A stretch of 64,000 nt of DNA, from positions 3,162,001-3,226,000 of the forward strand of contig OY782875.1 of assembly GCA_963678565.1 (NCBI GenBank). Direction: 5' to 3'. Numbering within the stretch: position 1 is the first letter of the stretch; each line of letters begins with the position of its first letter. Source of the DNA: SKHV01 sp963678565 (GTDB lineage Bacteria; Bacteroidota; Bacteroidia; Bacteroidales; Prolixibacteraceae). The translations under genes and the position numbers were made by a program. The notes under the pieces are model-generated. The model was not told the origin of the DNA. It did not search any database and saw only the letters and a list, made by a program, of their open reading frames with translations. Of this stretch, positions 18,490-26,129 are shown piece after piece.

Positions 18490-18537
18490 GAATTGAGGGA
18501 AATAAATAGAAACAGATAACTTAAAAATTTAAATAAA

Positions 18538-19932
18538 TTGGAAGCAAAAACACTATTTGACAAAGTTTGGGATGCCCACGTTGTAAAAAAGGTTGAGGGA
18601 GGTCCAAGTGTATTATACATCGACCGTCATTTCATCCACGAAGTTACAAGTCCAGTAGCATTTTTAGGGTTGAAAAACCGTGGTTTAAAAGTAGCAAGAC
18701 CAGATCAAACAACTGCTACTCCCGACCATAATGTTCCTACCACCGATCAACATCTTTCGATTACAGACGAATTATCTCGCAATCAGGTTGAAATGCTAAA
18801 AACCAACTGCGAAGAACATGGTATTACGCATCATGGACTAGGTTCCGAAGGTCATGGTGTTGTGCATATTATTGGTCCTGAACAAGGATTAACTCAACCC
18901 GGAATGACCATTGTTTGTGGCGATAGTCACACCTCAACTCACGGAGCTTTTGGTGCCGTTGCTTTTGGCATTGGAACCAGCGAAGTGGAAATGGTATTGG
19001 CTAGTCAATGTATTATGCAGCCAAAACCTAAAAAAATGCGAATTACCGTTGAAGGCGATTTGAAACCAAGTGTTGGAGCAAAAGACATTGCCTTGTACAT
19101 CATTTCGAAATTAACTACTTCGGGTGGTACTGGTCACTTTATCGAATATGCAGGTTCTGCAATAACCGGCCTTACCATGGAAGGTAGAATGACACTTTGT
19201 AACTTAAGTATCGAAAGTGGTGCTCGTGGTGGTTTAATTGCTCCCGATCAAACTACAATCGAATACGTAAAAGGACGCAAGTTTGCACCTAAAGGAGAAG
19301 ATTGGAATAAAGCAGTTGCTTATTGGGAAACTCTAAAAACAGACGAAGGCGCAAGCTTCGATACTGAATATACATTTGATGCTGCGGATATTGAGCCAAT
19401 GATTACCTACGGTACCAATCCGGGGATGGGAATCAAAATCAGTGAAAACATTCCGACGTCTGAAGGATTGAAAGGAAATGACAAAGTTTCTTTCCAAAAA
19501 TCCTTAGAATACATGGGTTTCAAAGAAGGTGAAGCAATACTTGGAAAACAAGTGGATTACGTTTTCTTAGGAAGTTGTACCAACGGTCGTATTGAAGATT
19601 TCCGCGAGTTCACCGATTACGTAAAAGGAAAGAAAAAAGCAGACAATGTAGTTGCTTGGTTAGTTCCTGGTTCGGTAGCCGTTGAAAAGCAAATCCGCGA
19701 GGAAGGATTGGTTGAAATACTTGAAGAAGCAGGGTTTGAACTACGTCAACCTGGTTGTTCTGCTTGTTTGGCAATGAATCCAGATAAAGTTCCTTCAGGA
19801 AAATATGCTGTTTCAACCACTAACCGTAATTTCGAAGGACGTCAAGGACCAAAATCGCGTACTTTATTGGCGAGTCCTTTAGTGGCGGCTGCATGTGCAG
19901 TATCAGGAGTTGTTAGTACTCCTGCCAATTAA
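18538..19932 (+). CDS. leuC: 3-isopropylmalate dehydratase large subunit (TTG start)
   Basis: 464 aa. With LeuD isomerises 2- to 3-isopropylmalate using a 4Fe-4S cluster. Seen: LFDKVWDAHVV, GDSHTSTHGAFGAVAFGIGT, and the cluster ligands in LGSCTNGRIEDFR and PGCSACLAMNPD. The start codon is TTG at 18538: a stop lies in frame at 18517-18519 and no ATG occurs before the conserved LFDKVWDAH block, so a non-ATG start is forced. No obvious Shine-Dalgarno. The same enzyme can act on citramalate, which matters given the leuA2 gene downstream. Confidence 0.95.
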   Translation: MEAKTLFDKVWDAHVVKKVEGGPSVLYIDRHFIHEVTSPVAFLGLKNRGLKVARPDQTTATPDHNVPTTDQHLSITDELSRNQVEMLKTNCEEHGITHHGLGSEGHGVVHIIGPEQGLTQPGMTIVCGDSHTSTHGAFGAVAFGIGTSEVEMVLASQCIMQPKPKKMRITVEGDLKPSVGAKDIALYIISKLTTSGGTGHFIEYAGSAITGLTMEGRMTLCNLSIESGARGGLIAPDQTTIEYVKGRKFAPKGEDWNKAVAYWETLKTDEGASFDTEYTFDAADIEPMITYGTNPGMGIKISENIPTSEGLKGNDKVSFQKSLEYMGFKEGEAILGKQVDYVFLGSCTNGRIEDFREFTDYVKGKKKADNVVAWLVPGSVAVEKQIREEGLVEILEEAGFELRQPGCSACLAMNPDKVPSGKYAVSTTNRNFEGRQGPKSRTLLASPLVAAACAVSGVVSTPAN

Positions 19933-19961
19933 TTTTATTTAGATTTTCAAAAAAAGATAAA

Positions 19962-20552
19962 ATGGCAATTGATAAATTTATAACATTAACTAGTTCGGCA
20001 GTTCCACTTCCAATTGAGAATGTCGACACCGATCAAATTATACCTGCCCGATTCTTAAAAGCTGTTGAGCGTAAGGGATTTGGCGACAACTTATTCCGCG
20101 ACTGGAGATATACCGAAGGTGAAACTCCAAACCCCGAATTCGTAATGAACAAAGCAGAGTTTTCAGGTTCAATTTTAGTGGGTGGAAAAAACTTTGGTAG
20201 CGGTTCTAGTCGTGAGCATGCTGCTTGGGCAATTTACGATGCAGGTTTTAAAGTAGTAGTATCAAGTTTCTTTGCAGACATATTCAAAAATAATGCATTG
20301 AATAATGGTTTGCTACCTGTTCAGGTAACGCCTGAATACTTAGAAGAAATTTTTGAATCAATCGAAAAGGACAACAAAGCAAACTTTACTGTGAACCTGA
20401 TTGACCAAACTTTCGTTAACGACACCACCGGTTCAAAATTCGAATTCGAAATTAATCCTTACAAAAAAGAATGTCTTTTAAAAGGATACGACGATATCGA
20501 TTACTTGGTGGCGATGAAAGACGAGATCGAGCAATTCGAAACAAGTCGCTAA
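19962..20552 (+). CDS. leuD: 3-isopropylmalate dehydratase small subunit
   Basis: 196 aa, standard length. Swivel domain of isopropylmalate isomerase: PIENVDTDQIIPARFLKA near the N-terminus and the substrate-binding FGSGSSREHAAWAIYDAGF (about residues 74-92). It lies 29 nt after leuC. A modest hairpin terminator follows 32 nt after the stop. Confidence 0.95.
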   Translation: MAIDKFITLTSSAVPLPIENVDTDQIIPARFLKAVERKGFGDNLFRDWRYTEGETPNPEFVMNKAEFSGSILVGGKNFGSGSSREHAAWAIYDAGFKVVVSSFFADIFKNNALNNGLLPVQVTPEYLEEIFESIEKDNKANFTVNLIDQTFVNDTTGSKFEFEINPYKKECLLKGYDDIDYLVAMKDEIEQFETSR

Positions 20553-20584
20553 AAGCATTGAATTAAATCCAACATTATAAATAG

Positions 20585-20607
20585 CATCCCGATCTAATTT
20601 CGGGATG
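20585..20607 (+). terminator. Probable terminator after leuD
   Basis: 8-bp stem CATCCCGA / TCGGGATG (20585-20592, 20600-20607), 7-nt loop, followed by TTATTATACTTCTTTTTC. The T run is interrupted, so it may only partly end transcription before leuA2. Confidence 0.6.
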
Positions 20608-20745
20608 TTATTATACTTCTTTTTCAATTATTCTTTGATTGCCTCATTTCTTTAATGAACAATCAATCACTGTTACTGTTTTCATATCGGCTCTGGAAGG
20701 CTGAACCATTGGTTATGGGATTTGGGAAATCAAAATAGTACAAGT

Positions 20746-22272
20746 ATGTCAGGGAATAACCTAATTACAATAATGGACACCACACTTCGTGATGGTGAAC
20801 AAACAACGGGGGTTTCATTTAATTCTGTTGAAAAACTTAGTATCGCGCAAGTGCTGCTAAACGATTTAAAAGTTGATCGAATTGAAGTTGCTTCGGCGCG
20901 TGTTTCTGATGGCGAATTCAAAGGTGTTCAACAAATTACAAATTGGGCAAAAGCCAACGGACACATCGATAAAATTGAGGTACTTGGTTTTGTTGACCAT
21001 GGTATTTCAATTCAATGGATTGAAGATGCAGGAGCTAAAGTTCTAAATCTATTATTAAAAGGTTCTTTCAAGCATGTAACCGAGCAACTTCGTAAAACAC
21101 CGGAAGAACATCTTGCCGATGCTGTTAAAAATATTGAGCTTGCCCACGAAAAAGGGATAAAGGTGAATGTTTACCTTGAAGATTGGTCGAATGGAATGCG
21201 TAGTTCAAAAGATTATGTTCTTTTCATGATTGATGGTTTGAGAAAAACGCATGTAAACCACTTCATGCTTCCCGACACCTTAGGAATTTTAGATCCCGAT
21301 GAAACTTACGATTACGTAAAAGAAATTGTTGAAGCTTTTCCTAATGAAAAATTCGACTTCCATGCTCATAACGATTACGATTTAGCAATTGCCAATGTAT
21401 TTCATGCAATAAAAGCTGGAGCGCGTTGTGTGCACACAACCATAAATGGCTTAGGAGAACGAGCAGGAAATGCTCCCCTATCAAGCGTAATTGCCACAAT
21501 CAAAGATCACTTGAATTTAGAAACGAATGTTCAAGAAACAAAGCTCAACACAGTAAGCAAATTGGTGGAAACCTTCTCGGGAGTACGTATTCCAACAAAC
21601 AAACCTTTAATTGGAGAGTTTGTATTTACGCAGTGTAGTGGAGTGCATGCCGATGGCGATAATAAAAATGATCTTTACTTCAACGAGTTGTTACCGGAGC
21701 GTTTCGGACGCAAACGAAAATATGCACTAGGAAAAACTTCCGGCAAAGCCAACATTCGAAAAAACTTGGAAGAACTTGGAATTTCACTCGATGCAGAATC
21801 GCTTAAAAAAGTTACTGAACGTGTAATTAAATTGGGCGACAAAAAAGCGTCTGTGACTACCGAAGAACTTCCATACATTGTTGCCGATGTGTTGAAAAAT
21901 GAATCGATAGAACAAGTGGTAAGTATTCAAAACTTTACCATTTCGTTGGCTTATGGATTAAAACCAGTTGCCTCTCTAGCAATTAATTATAAAGAGCAAA
22001 TTTATGAAGAAACTGGTGTAGGCGATGGCCAATATGATGCTTTCATGGATGCGCTAAAGAAAATTTATGAGCAATTAAACATGAACTTACCTGAGTTAAT
22101 TGACTACTCGGTAACCATCCCACCTGGTGGAAAAACAAGTGCCTTGGTTGAAACAGTTATTGACTGGGACAATGGAAAAGAGTTTAGAACTAGAGGCTTA
22201 GATCCCGATCAAACCAACTCGGCAATTATAGCCACCATTAAAATGCTCAACTTACTGGAAATGATGGAATAA
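20746..22272 (+). CDS. LeuA-family acyltransferase, second copy (2-isopropylmalate or citramalate synthase)
   Basis: 508 aa. Complete HMGL-like TIM barrel (MDTTLRDGEQTTGVSFN; DFHAHNDYDLAIANVFHAI; TTINGLGERAGNAPLSSV; CSGVHADGD) plus a C-terminal LeuA regulatory domain (about residues 380-508). Only about a third alike to leuA by eye, with diverged substrate-loop residues (QTTGVSF instead of QVPGCQL), so it is a distinct subfamily. Candidate role: (R)-citramalate synthase (pyruvate + acetyl-CoA) opening the threonine-independent isoleucine route through LeuCD and LeuB; a second isopropylmalate synthase is the alternative. An in-frame TTG at 20722 is rejected in favour of ATG 20746. Its own terminator follows. 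Confidence 0.85.
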   Translation: MSGNNLITIMDTTLRDGEQTTGVSFNSVEKLSIAQVLLNDLKVDRIEVASARVSDGEFKGVQQITNWAKANGHIDKIEVLGFVDHGISIQWIEDAGAKVLNLLLKGSFKHVTEQLRKTPEEHLADAVKNIELAHEKGIKVNVYLEDWSNGMRSSKDYVLFMIDGLRKTHVNHFMLPDTLGILDPDETYDYVKEIVEAFPNEKFDFHAHNDYDLAIANVFHAIKAGARCVHTTINGLGERAGNAPLSSVIATIKDHLNLETNVQETKLNTVSKLVETFSGVRIPTNKPLIGEFVFTQCSGVHADGDNKNDLYFNELLPERFGRKRKYALGKTSGKANIRKNLEELGISLDAESLKKVTERVIKLGDKKASVTTEELPYIVADVLKNESIEQVVSIQNFTISLAYGLKPVASLAINYKEQIYEETGVGDGQYDAFMDALKKIYEQLNMNLPELIDYSVTIPPGGKTSALVETVIDWDNGKEFRTRGLDPDQTNSAIIATIKMLNLLEMME

Positions 22273-22279
22273 AACATAT

Positions 22280-22306
22280 GGGAAAGCACACAGCTTTCCC
22301 TTTTTT
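22280..22306 (+). terminator. Intrinsic terminator after leuA2
   Basis: Perfect 8-bp stem GGGAAAGC / GCTTTCCC (22280-22287, 22293-22300), ACACA loop and six T (22301-22306). It separates the amino-acid genes from the peptidase gene. Confidence 0.88.
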
Positions 22307-22382
22307 ATTGCGCTTCAATCTACATTTAAAACAATAAAAAGCTACAAATTCATTCTTTGCTGATAAACAGTTACATTTATCA

Positions 22383-22413
22383 TTGTAATTCAGCACCTAA
22401 TAATCAATATTTG
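22383..22413 (+). promoter_or_regulatory. Candidate promoter of the S9 peptidase gene
   Basis: TTG (22383-22385) and AATATTTG (22406-22413, seven of eight to TAnnTTTG counting free positions) are 20 nt apart, the normal Bacteroidota spacing. The ATG follows 20 nt later. Confidence 0.4.
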
Positions 22414-22433
22414 CTTCAAATTAAATTATACAA

Positions 22434-24569
22434 ATGAAACGCGTAGTATTAATATCTCTAATTGTATTTCTTAATACAATCTCCTTTGCACAAGGCAAAA
22501 TATTTACCCTCGATGATGTAATTTCAGGAGGAAAAAACGTTCATTCTTTTTACCCCAAGTCCATTTCTAATTTAAAATGGGTAAAAGCAAGCAATTCTTA
22601 TTCCTATACCACAAAGGATCAGCTGATTTTGGTAAACGCTAAAAATAGAAAGGAAAAAACGCTGTTAACCATAAATGAGTTAAACAAAATACTCACCGAC
22701 TCTGTAACCCGAATTCCATCGCATCAATGGATCAATTCAAGTGATTTAATATTAAACTTGGCCAATTCTAAAACTGTTTTCGATACCAAGAAGAAAGAGA
22801 TTAAATACTGCATTTCTTTCCCGGCTGAAGCGAGCAATTTGGAACTTGATCCTAGCTATCAAAAGCTGGCTTACACTATTGAAAATAATCTGTTCATTGC
22901 TACTCCCGAATTTTCAAAAATTACGGTGACCAATGAAATCAATCTCGATATCAAAAACGGACAAACCTATCATCGCAACGAATTTGGAATTCATGACGGT
23001 ATTTTTTGGTCGCCAAAAGGAAGTTTGCTGGCTTTTGCTCGTAAGGATGAAAGCATGGTTGAAAATTACCCTTTGGTAAACATTGAAAGCAGAGAAGCAT
23101 CGCTCGAAAACATCAAATATCCAATGGCTGGGATGAAAAGTCATGAAGCAACAATCGGAGTCTACAATCCTCAATCGGGTAAAACAATGTTCCTTGAAAC
23201 TGGTGAGCCTAAAGAGCAATATTTAACGAATGTTGCTTGGTCGCCCGATGAAAAAAAAATTTACATCGCGGTTCTAAATCGGGAACAAAACCACATGAAA
23301 CTAAACAGCTATTGTGCTGAAACAGGTGAATTCATTTCAACCTTATTTGAAGAACAAGACGAGCAGTATGTGGAGCCCGAAAACCCAATGGTATTTTTAC
23401 CCAACAATGCGTCCCAATTTATTTGGCAAAGCGAACGCAGTGGACACAATCATCTTTACCTCTACAATACCGATGGCAAATTAATCGAAGCACTAACAGA
23501 AGGTACTTGGGAGGTAACCAATTTTCAAGGGTTTGATGATGCAGGTGAAAATATTTTCTATACTTCTACTGAAAAAAGCCCAATCGAACGACACACTTAC
23601 CGACAGAATTTAGGCACTGGAAAAAAAACTTGTCTTACAAAGCAAGAAGGAACACACAATACCCGAATCGCCTCAACCGGTGAATATGCAATTGATTATT
23701 GGAGCAATTTAAAAACTCCTCGTAAAATAGATTTAATCGATCTCAAAAAAGAAAGCAGCATCACATTACTAGCAGCCGAAAATACTTATGCCGATTATCA
23801 AATTGGAGCAACAGAAATTTTCACCATTAAGGCTGCCGATGATTCTACCGATTTATATGCTCGAATGATTACGCCACCCAATTATGATCCGAATAAAAAG
23901 TACCCGGTAATTGTTTACGTGTACGGAGGACCTCATGCACAATTGGTCCACAACCGATGGATGGGAGGCGCACGCATGTGGCAACACTTCATGGCTCAAA
24001 AAGGATACATTGCATTTACGCTTGATAATCGAGGCTCTGCTGGTCGTGGTCAATTGTTTGAAGAAGTAATTCACCGACAATTAGGAGTGAATGAAATGGC
24101 CGACCAAATGAAAGGAATTGAATATTTGAAGTCGCTACCATATGTCGATTCTACCCGAATTGGAGTACATGGATGGAGTTTCGGTGGATTTATGACTACC
24201 TCGCTTATGACTCATTATCCCGAAACTTTTAAAGTGGGTGTTGCCGGTGGTCCGGTAATCGACTGGAAATACTATGAAATAATGTACGGCGAACGTTACA
24301 TGGATATGCCCGATGAAAATCCTGAAGGCTATGCTGCATCAAACTTGCTTAATCAGGTTGAGAACCTAGAAGGGCGACTGCTTCTAATTCATGGTGCAAT
24401 TGATCCGGTAGTGGTTTGGCAACATAGTTTGCAATTTATCAGAGAGTGTGTAAAACAAGGCAAGCCCGTTGATTATTTCGTTTATCCGCGCCACGAACAT
24501 AATGTACTGGGTAAAGATCGCGTTCACTTAATGGACAAAGTTACTCGCTATTTCGACGATTTCTTGTAG
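22434..24569 (+). CDS. Secreted dipeptidyl peptidase IV-like serine peptidase (S9B)
   Basis: 711 aa. Signal peptide (VVLISLIVFLNTISFAQG), an N-terminal eight-bladed beta-propeller (about residues 30-450, with blade motifs such as WSPKGSLLAFARKD and VAWSPDEKKIYIAVL) and a C-terminal alpha/beta-hydrolase domain. Catalytic triad: S582 in GWSFGGFMT, D657 in GAIDPVV, and a His in RHEHNVLG (H689 most likely). Cleaves X-Pro/X-Ala dipeptides in the periplasm or outside, feeding peptide use. It sits between leuA2 and leuB, with its own candidate promoter and with a terminator upstream, so it is probably not part of the leu operon functionally. Confidence 0.9.
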   Translation: MKRVVLISLIVFLNTISFAQGKIFTLDDVISGGKNVHSFYPKSISNLKWVKASNSYSYTTKDQLILVNAKNRKEKTLLTINELNKILTDSVTRIPSHQWINSSDLILNLANSKTVFDTKKKEIKYCISFPAEASNLELDPSYQKLAYTIENNLFIATPEFSKITVTNEINLDIKNGQTYHRNEFGIHDGIFWSPKGSLLAFARKDESMVENYPLVNIESREASLENIKYPMAGMKSHEATIGVYNPQSGKTMFLETGEPKEQYLTNVAWSPDEKKIYIAVLNREQNHMKLNSYCAETGEFISTLFEEQDEQYVEPENPMVFLPNNASQFIWQSERSGHNHLYLYNTDGKLIEALTEGTWEVTNFQGFDDAGENIFYTSTEKSPIERHTYRQNLGTGKKTCLTKQEGTHNTRIASTGEYAIDYWSNLKTPRKIDLIDLKKESSITLLAAENTYADYQIGATEIFTIKAADDSTDLYARMITPPNYDPNKKYPVIVYVYGGPHAQLVHNRWMGGARMWQHFMAQKGYIAFTLDNRGSAGRGQLFEEVIHRQLGVNEMADQMKGIEYLKSLPYVDSTRIGVHGWSFGGFMTTSLMTHYPETFKVGVAGGPVIDWKYYEIMYGERYMDMPDENPEGYAASNLLNQVENLEGRLLLIHGAIDPVVVWQHSLQFIRECVKQGKPVDYFVYPRHEHNVLGKDRVHLMDKVTRYFDDFL

Positions 24570-24922
24570 TTAAAATAAAAATCGATCAATAGAAAAATGC
24601 TGTGCTGTTTATAGTCAACATTTTTTGTCTCAGGAAATTCAATTTAACACAATACTTAGCAAGGGCTTTTAACTTGATAGAAAGAAGCTAAATCGAAAAA
24701 TTAGTTTCAGTTTCTATACATTATGAAATGTTATAAGCCGTTGAACAAAAAATGTTCTATACTCAAGAAATCGGAAAGTTGAATTTTCAAGGACAGTTAA
24801 AATATAATTTGTTCAGCTGTTGCCTTTTAACTCGATATTTAGTAAAATTGCACACCTTTTAAAATATGATAGAAATCATATTCGAAGGAATCCATTAAGA
24901 AAATCAGAAATATTATATAAGA
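24570..24922 (+). promoter_or_regulatory. leuB upstream region with candidate promoter (24819-24822 / 24843-24850)
   Basis: GTTG (24819-24822), a 20-nt spacer and TAAAATTG (24843-24850, one mismatch to TAnnTTTG) form a plausible promoter 73 nt before leuB. A 7-bp inverted repeat GTTAAAA / TTTTAAC (24796-24802, 24825-24831) brackets the -33 box. No gene is seen in the remaining part of this 353-nt stretch. Confidence 0.4.
24863..24882. repeat. Perfect palindrome in the leuB 5' leader
   Basis: AATATGAT / ATCATATT (24863-24870, 24875-24882) with a 4-nt AGAA centre, about 13 nt past the candidate -7 box and 40 nt before the leuB ATG. It could be an operator or an RNA hairpin; no T run follows, so not a terminator. 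Confidence 0.45.
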
Positions 24923-25996
24923 ATGGGAAAAACACTTAAAATAGCAGTATTACCTGGAGATGGTATTGGTCCTGAAATTATTGAGCAGGCCTTAAAAGCA
25001 ACCAAAGCAGTTTGTAACAAATTTGGTCACACTTTAGAATATAAAACAGCACTAACAGGTGCAATTGCCATCGATGAAGTTGGCGATCCTTATCCAGAAT
25101 CAACGCACCAGCTTTGTATGGAATCTGATGCAGTTTTATTCGGAGCAATCGGAGATCCAAAATTTGATAACGATCCAACCGCTAAGGTTCGTCCAGAACA
25201 AGGATTATTGAAAATGCGTAAAGAATTAGGCTTGTATGCCAACTTGCGTCCGGTAGTTACTTTTGAATCGTTGTTGCACAAATCACCACTTCGCAAAGAC
25301 TTGGTTGAAGGTGCTGATTTTATGGCCATCCGTGAACTAACCGGTGGTATTTATTTTGGTGAAAAAGGTCGTAAAGACAATGGCGACACTGCCTTTGACA
25401 ACTGTGTTTATACTCGTCCTGAAATTGAGCGTATTTTGAAATTAGGTTTCGAATATGCCATGAAACGCAAAAAAAGATTAACCATTGTTGACAAAGCAAA
25501 CGTATTAGAAACTTCACGTTTATGGCGTCAAATTGGCCAGGAAATGGAAAAGGATTATCCTGAAGTTGAAACAGAATACATGTTTGTAGACAATGCAGCA
25601 ATGCGCATTATCCAATGGCCAAAAAGTTTCGACGTAATGGTAACCGAAAATATGTTTGGTGATATTTTAACCGATGAAGCTTCGGTAATTACAGGTTCCT
25701 TAGGTTTATTACCTTCGGCTTCGATTGGTATTCATACAAGTGTATTTGAGCCAATTCATGGTTCTTATCCACAAGCTGCGGGCAAAGACATTGCCAACCC
25801 AATTGCGACCATTTTATCGGCAGCAATGATGTTCGAATATGCTTTCGACATGAAAGCTGAAGGAAAAGCAATTCGCGATGCTGTTGATGCATCAATGGCT
25901 GAAGGTATTGTTACCGAAGACATTGCCGAAGGAGACAAAAAATATAAAACAACTGAAGTTGGTACTTGGATTGCAGAATACATTGCAAACAACTAA
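24923..25996 (+). CDS. leuB: 3-isopropylmalate dehydrogenase
   Basis: 357 aa, family length. NAD-dependent oxidative decarboxylation of 3-isopropylmalate to 2-oxoisocaproate, the last specific leucine step; homologues also take 3-methylmalate in isoleucine synthesis. Seen: AVLPGDGIGPEII, the substrate arginines in RPEQGLLKMRKELGLYANLRP, IRELTGGIYFG, the YTRPEIERI segment, VDNAAMRIIQWP, NMFGDILTDEASVI and the NAD loop EPIHGSYPQAAGKDIANP. It stands apart from leuACD with its own candidate promoter and a strong terminator. Confidence 0.95.
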   Translation: MGKTLKIAVLPGDGIGPEIIEQALKATKAVCNKFGHTLEYKTALTGAIAIDEVGDPYPESTHQLCMESDAVLFGAIGDPKFDNDPTAKVRPEQGLLKMRKELGLYANLRPVVTFESLLHKSPLRKDLVEGADFMAIRELTGGIYFGEKGRKDNGDTAFDNCVYTRPEIERILKLGFEYAMKRKKRLTIVDKANVLETSRLWRQIGQEMEKDYPEVETEYMFVDNAAMRIIQWPKSFDVMVTENMFGDILTDEASVITGSLGLLPSASIGIHTSVFEPIHGSYPQAAGKDIANPIATILSAAMMFEYAFDMKAEGKAIRDAVDASMAEGIVTEDIAEGDKKYKTTEVGTWIAEYIANN

Positions 25997-26013
25997 TTTT
26001 AGTTTAAGAAATA

Positions 26014-26046
26014 AAAAAAGGCTACTCAAATCGAGTGGCCTTTTTT
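26014..26046 (+). terminator. Intrinsic terminator of leuB
   Basis: 14-bp stem AAAAAAGGCTACTC / GAGTGGCCTTTTTT (26014-26027, 26033-26046), one wobble, 5-nt loop, then ATTTT. It lies 18 nt after the stop codon. Confidence 0.88.
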
Positions 26047-26070
26047 ATTTTCTATGAATTACTTGCTACG

Positions 26071-26109
26071 AAAAGAGGCTGTTGAAAGTAAATTTTAACA
26101 GCCTCTTTT
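26071..26109 (-). terminator. Terminator of the LruC gene (may work both ways)
   Basis: Perfect 13-bp stem AAAAGAGGCTGTT / AACAGCCTCTTTT (26071-26083, 26097-26109). It lies 20 nt beyond the minus-strand stop at 26130 and directly faces the leuB terminator. Confidence 0.8.
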
Positions 26110-26129
26110 ATTCAAAAAATCAAATAATA

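Noticed and set aside
20655..20738. 27-codon ORF with three adjacent Leu codons before leuA2, looking like a second leader peptide
   Set aside because: It ends 7 nt before the leuA2 ATG, leaving no room for an antiterminator/terminator pair, and Leu is not enriched beyond the short run.
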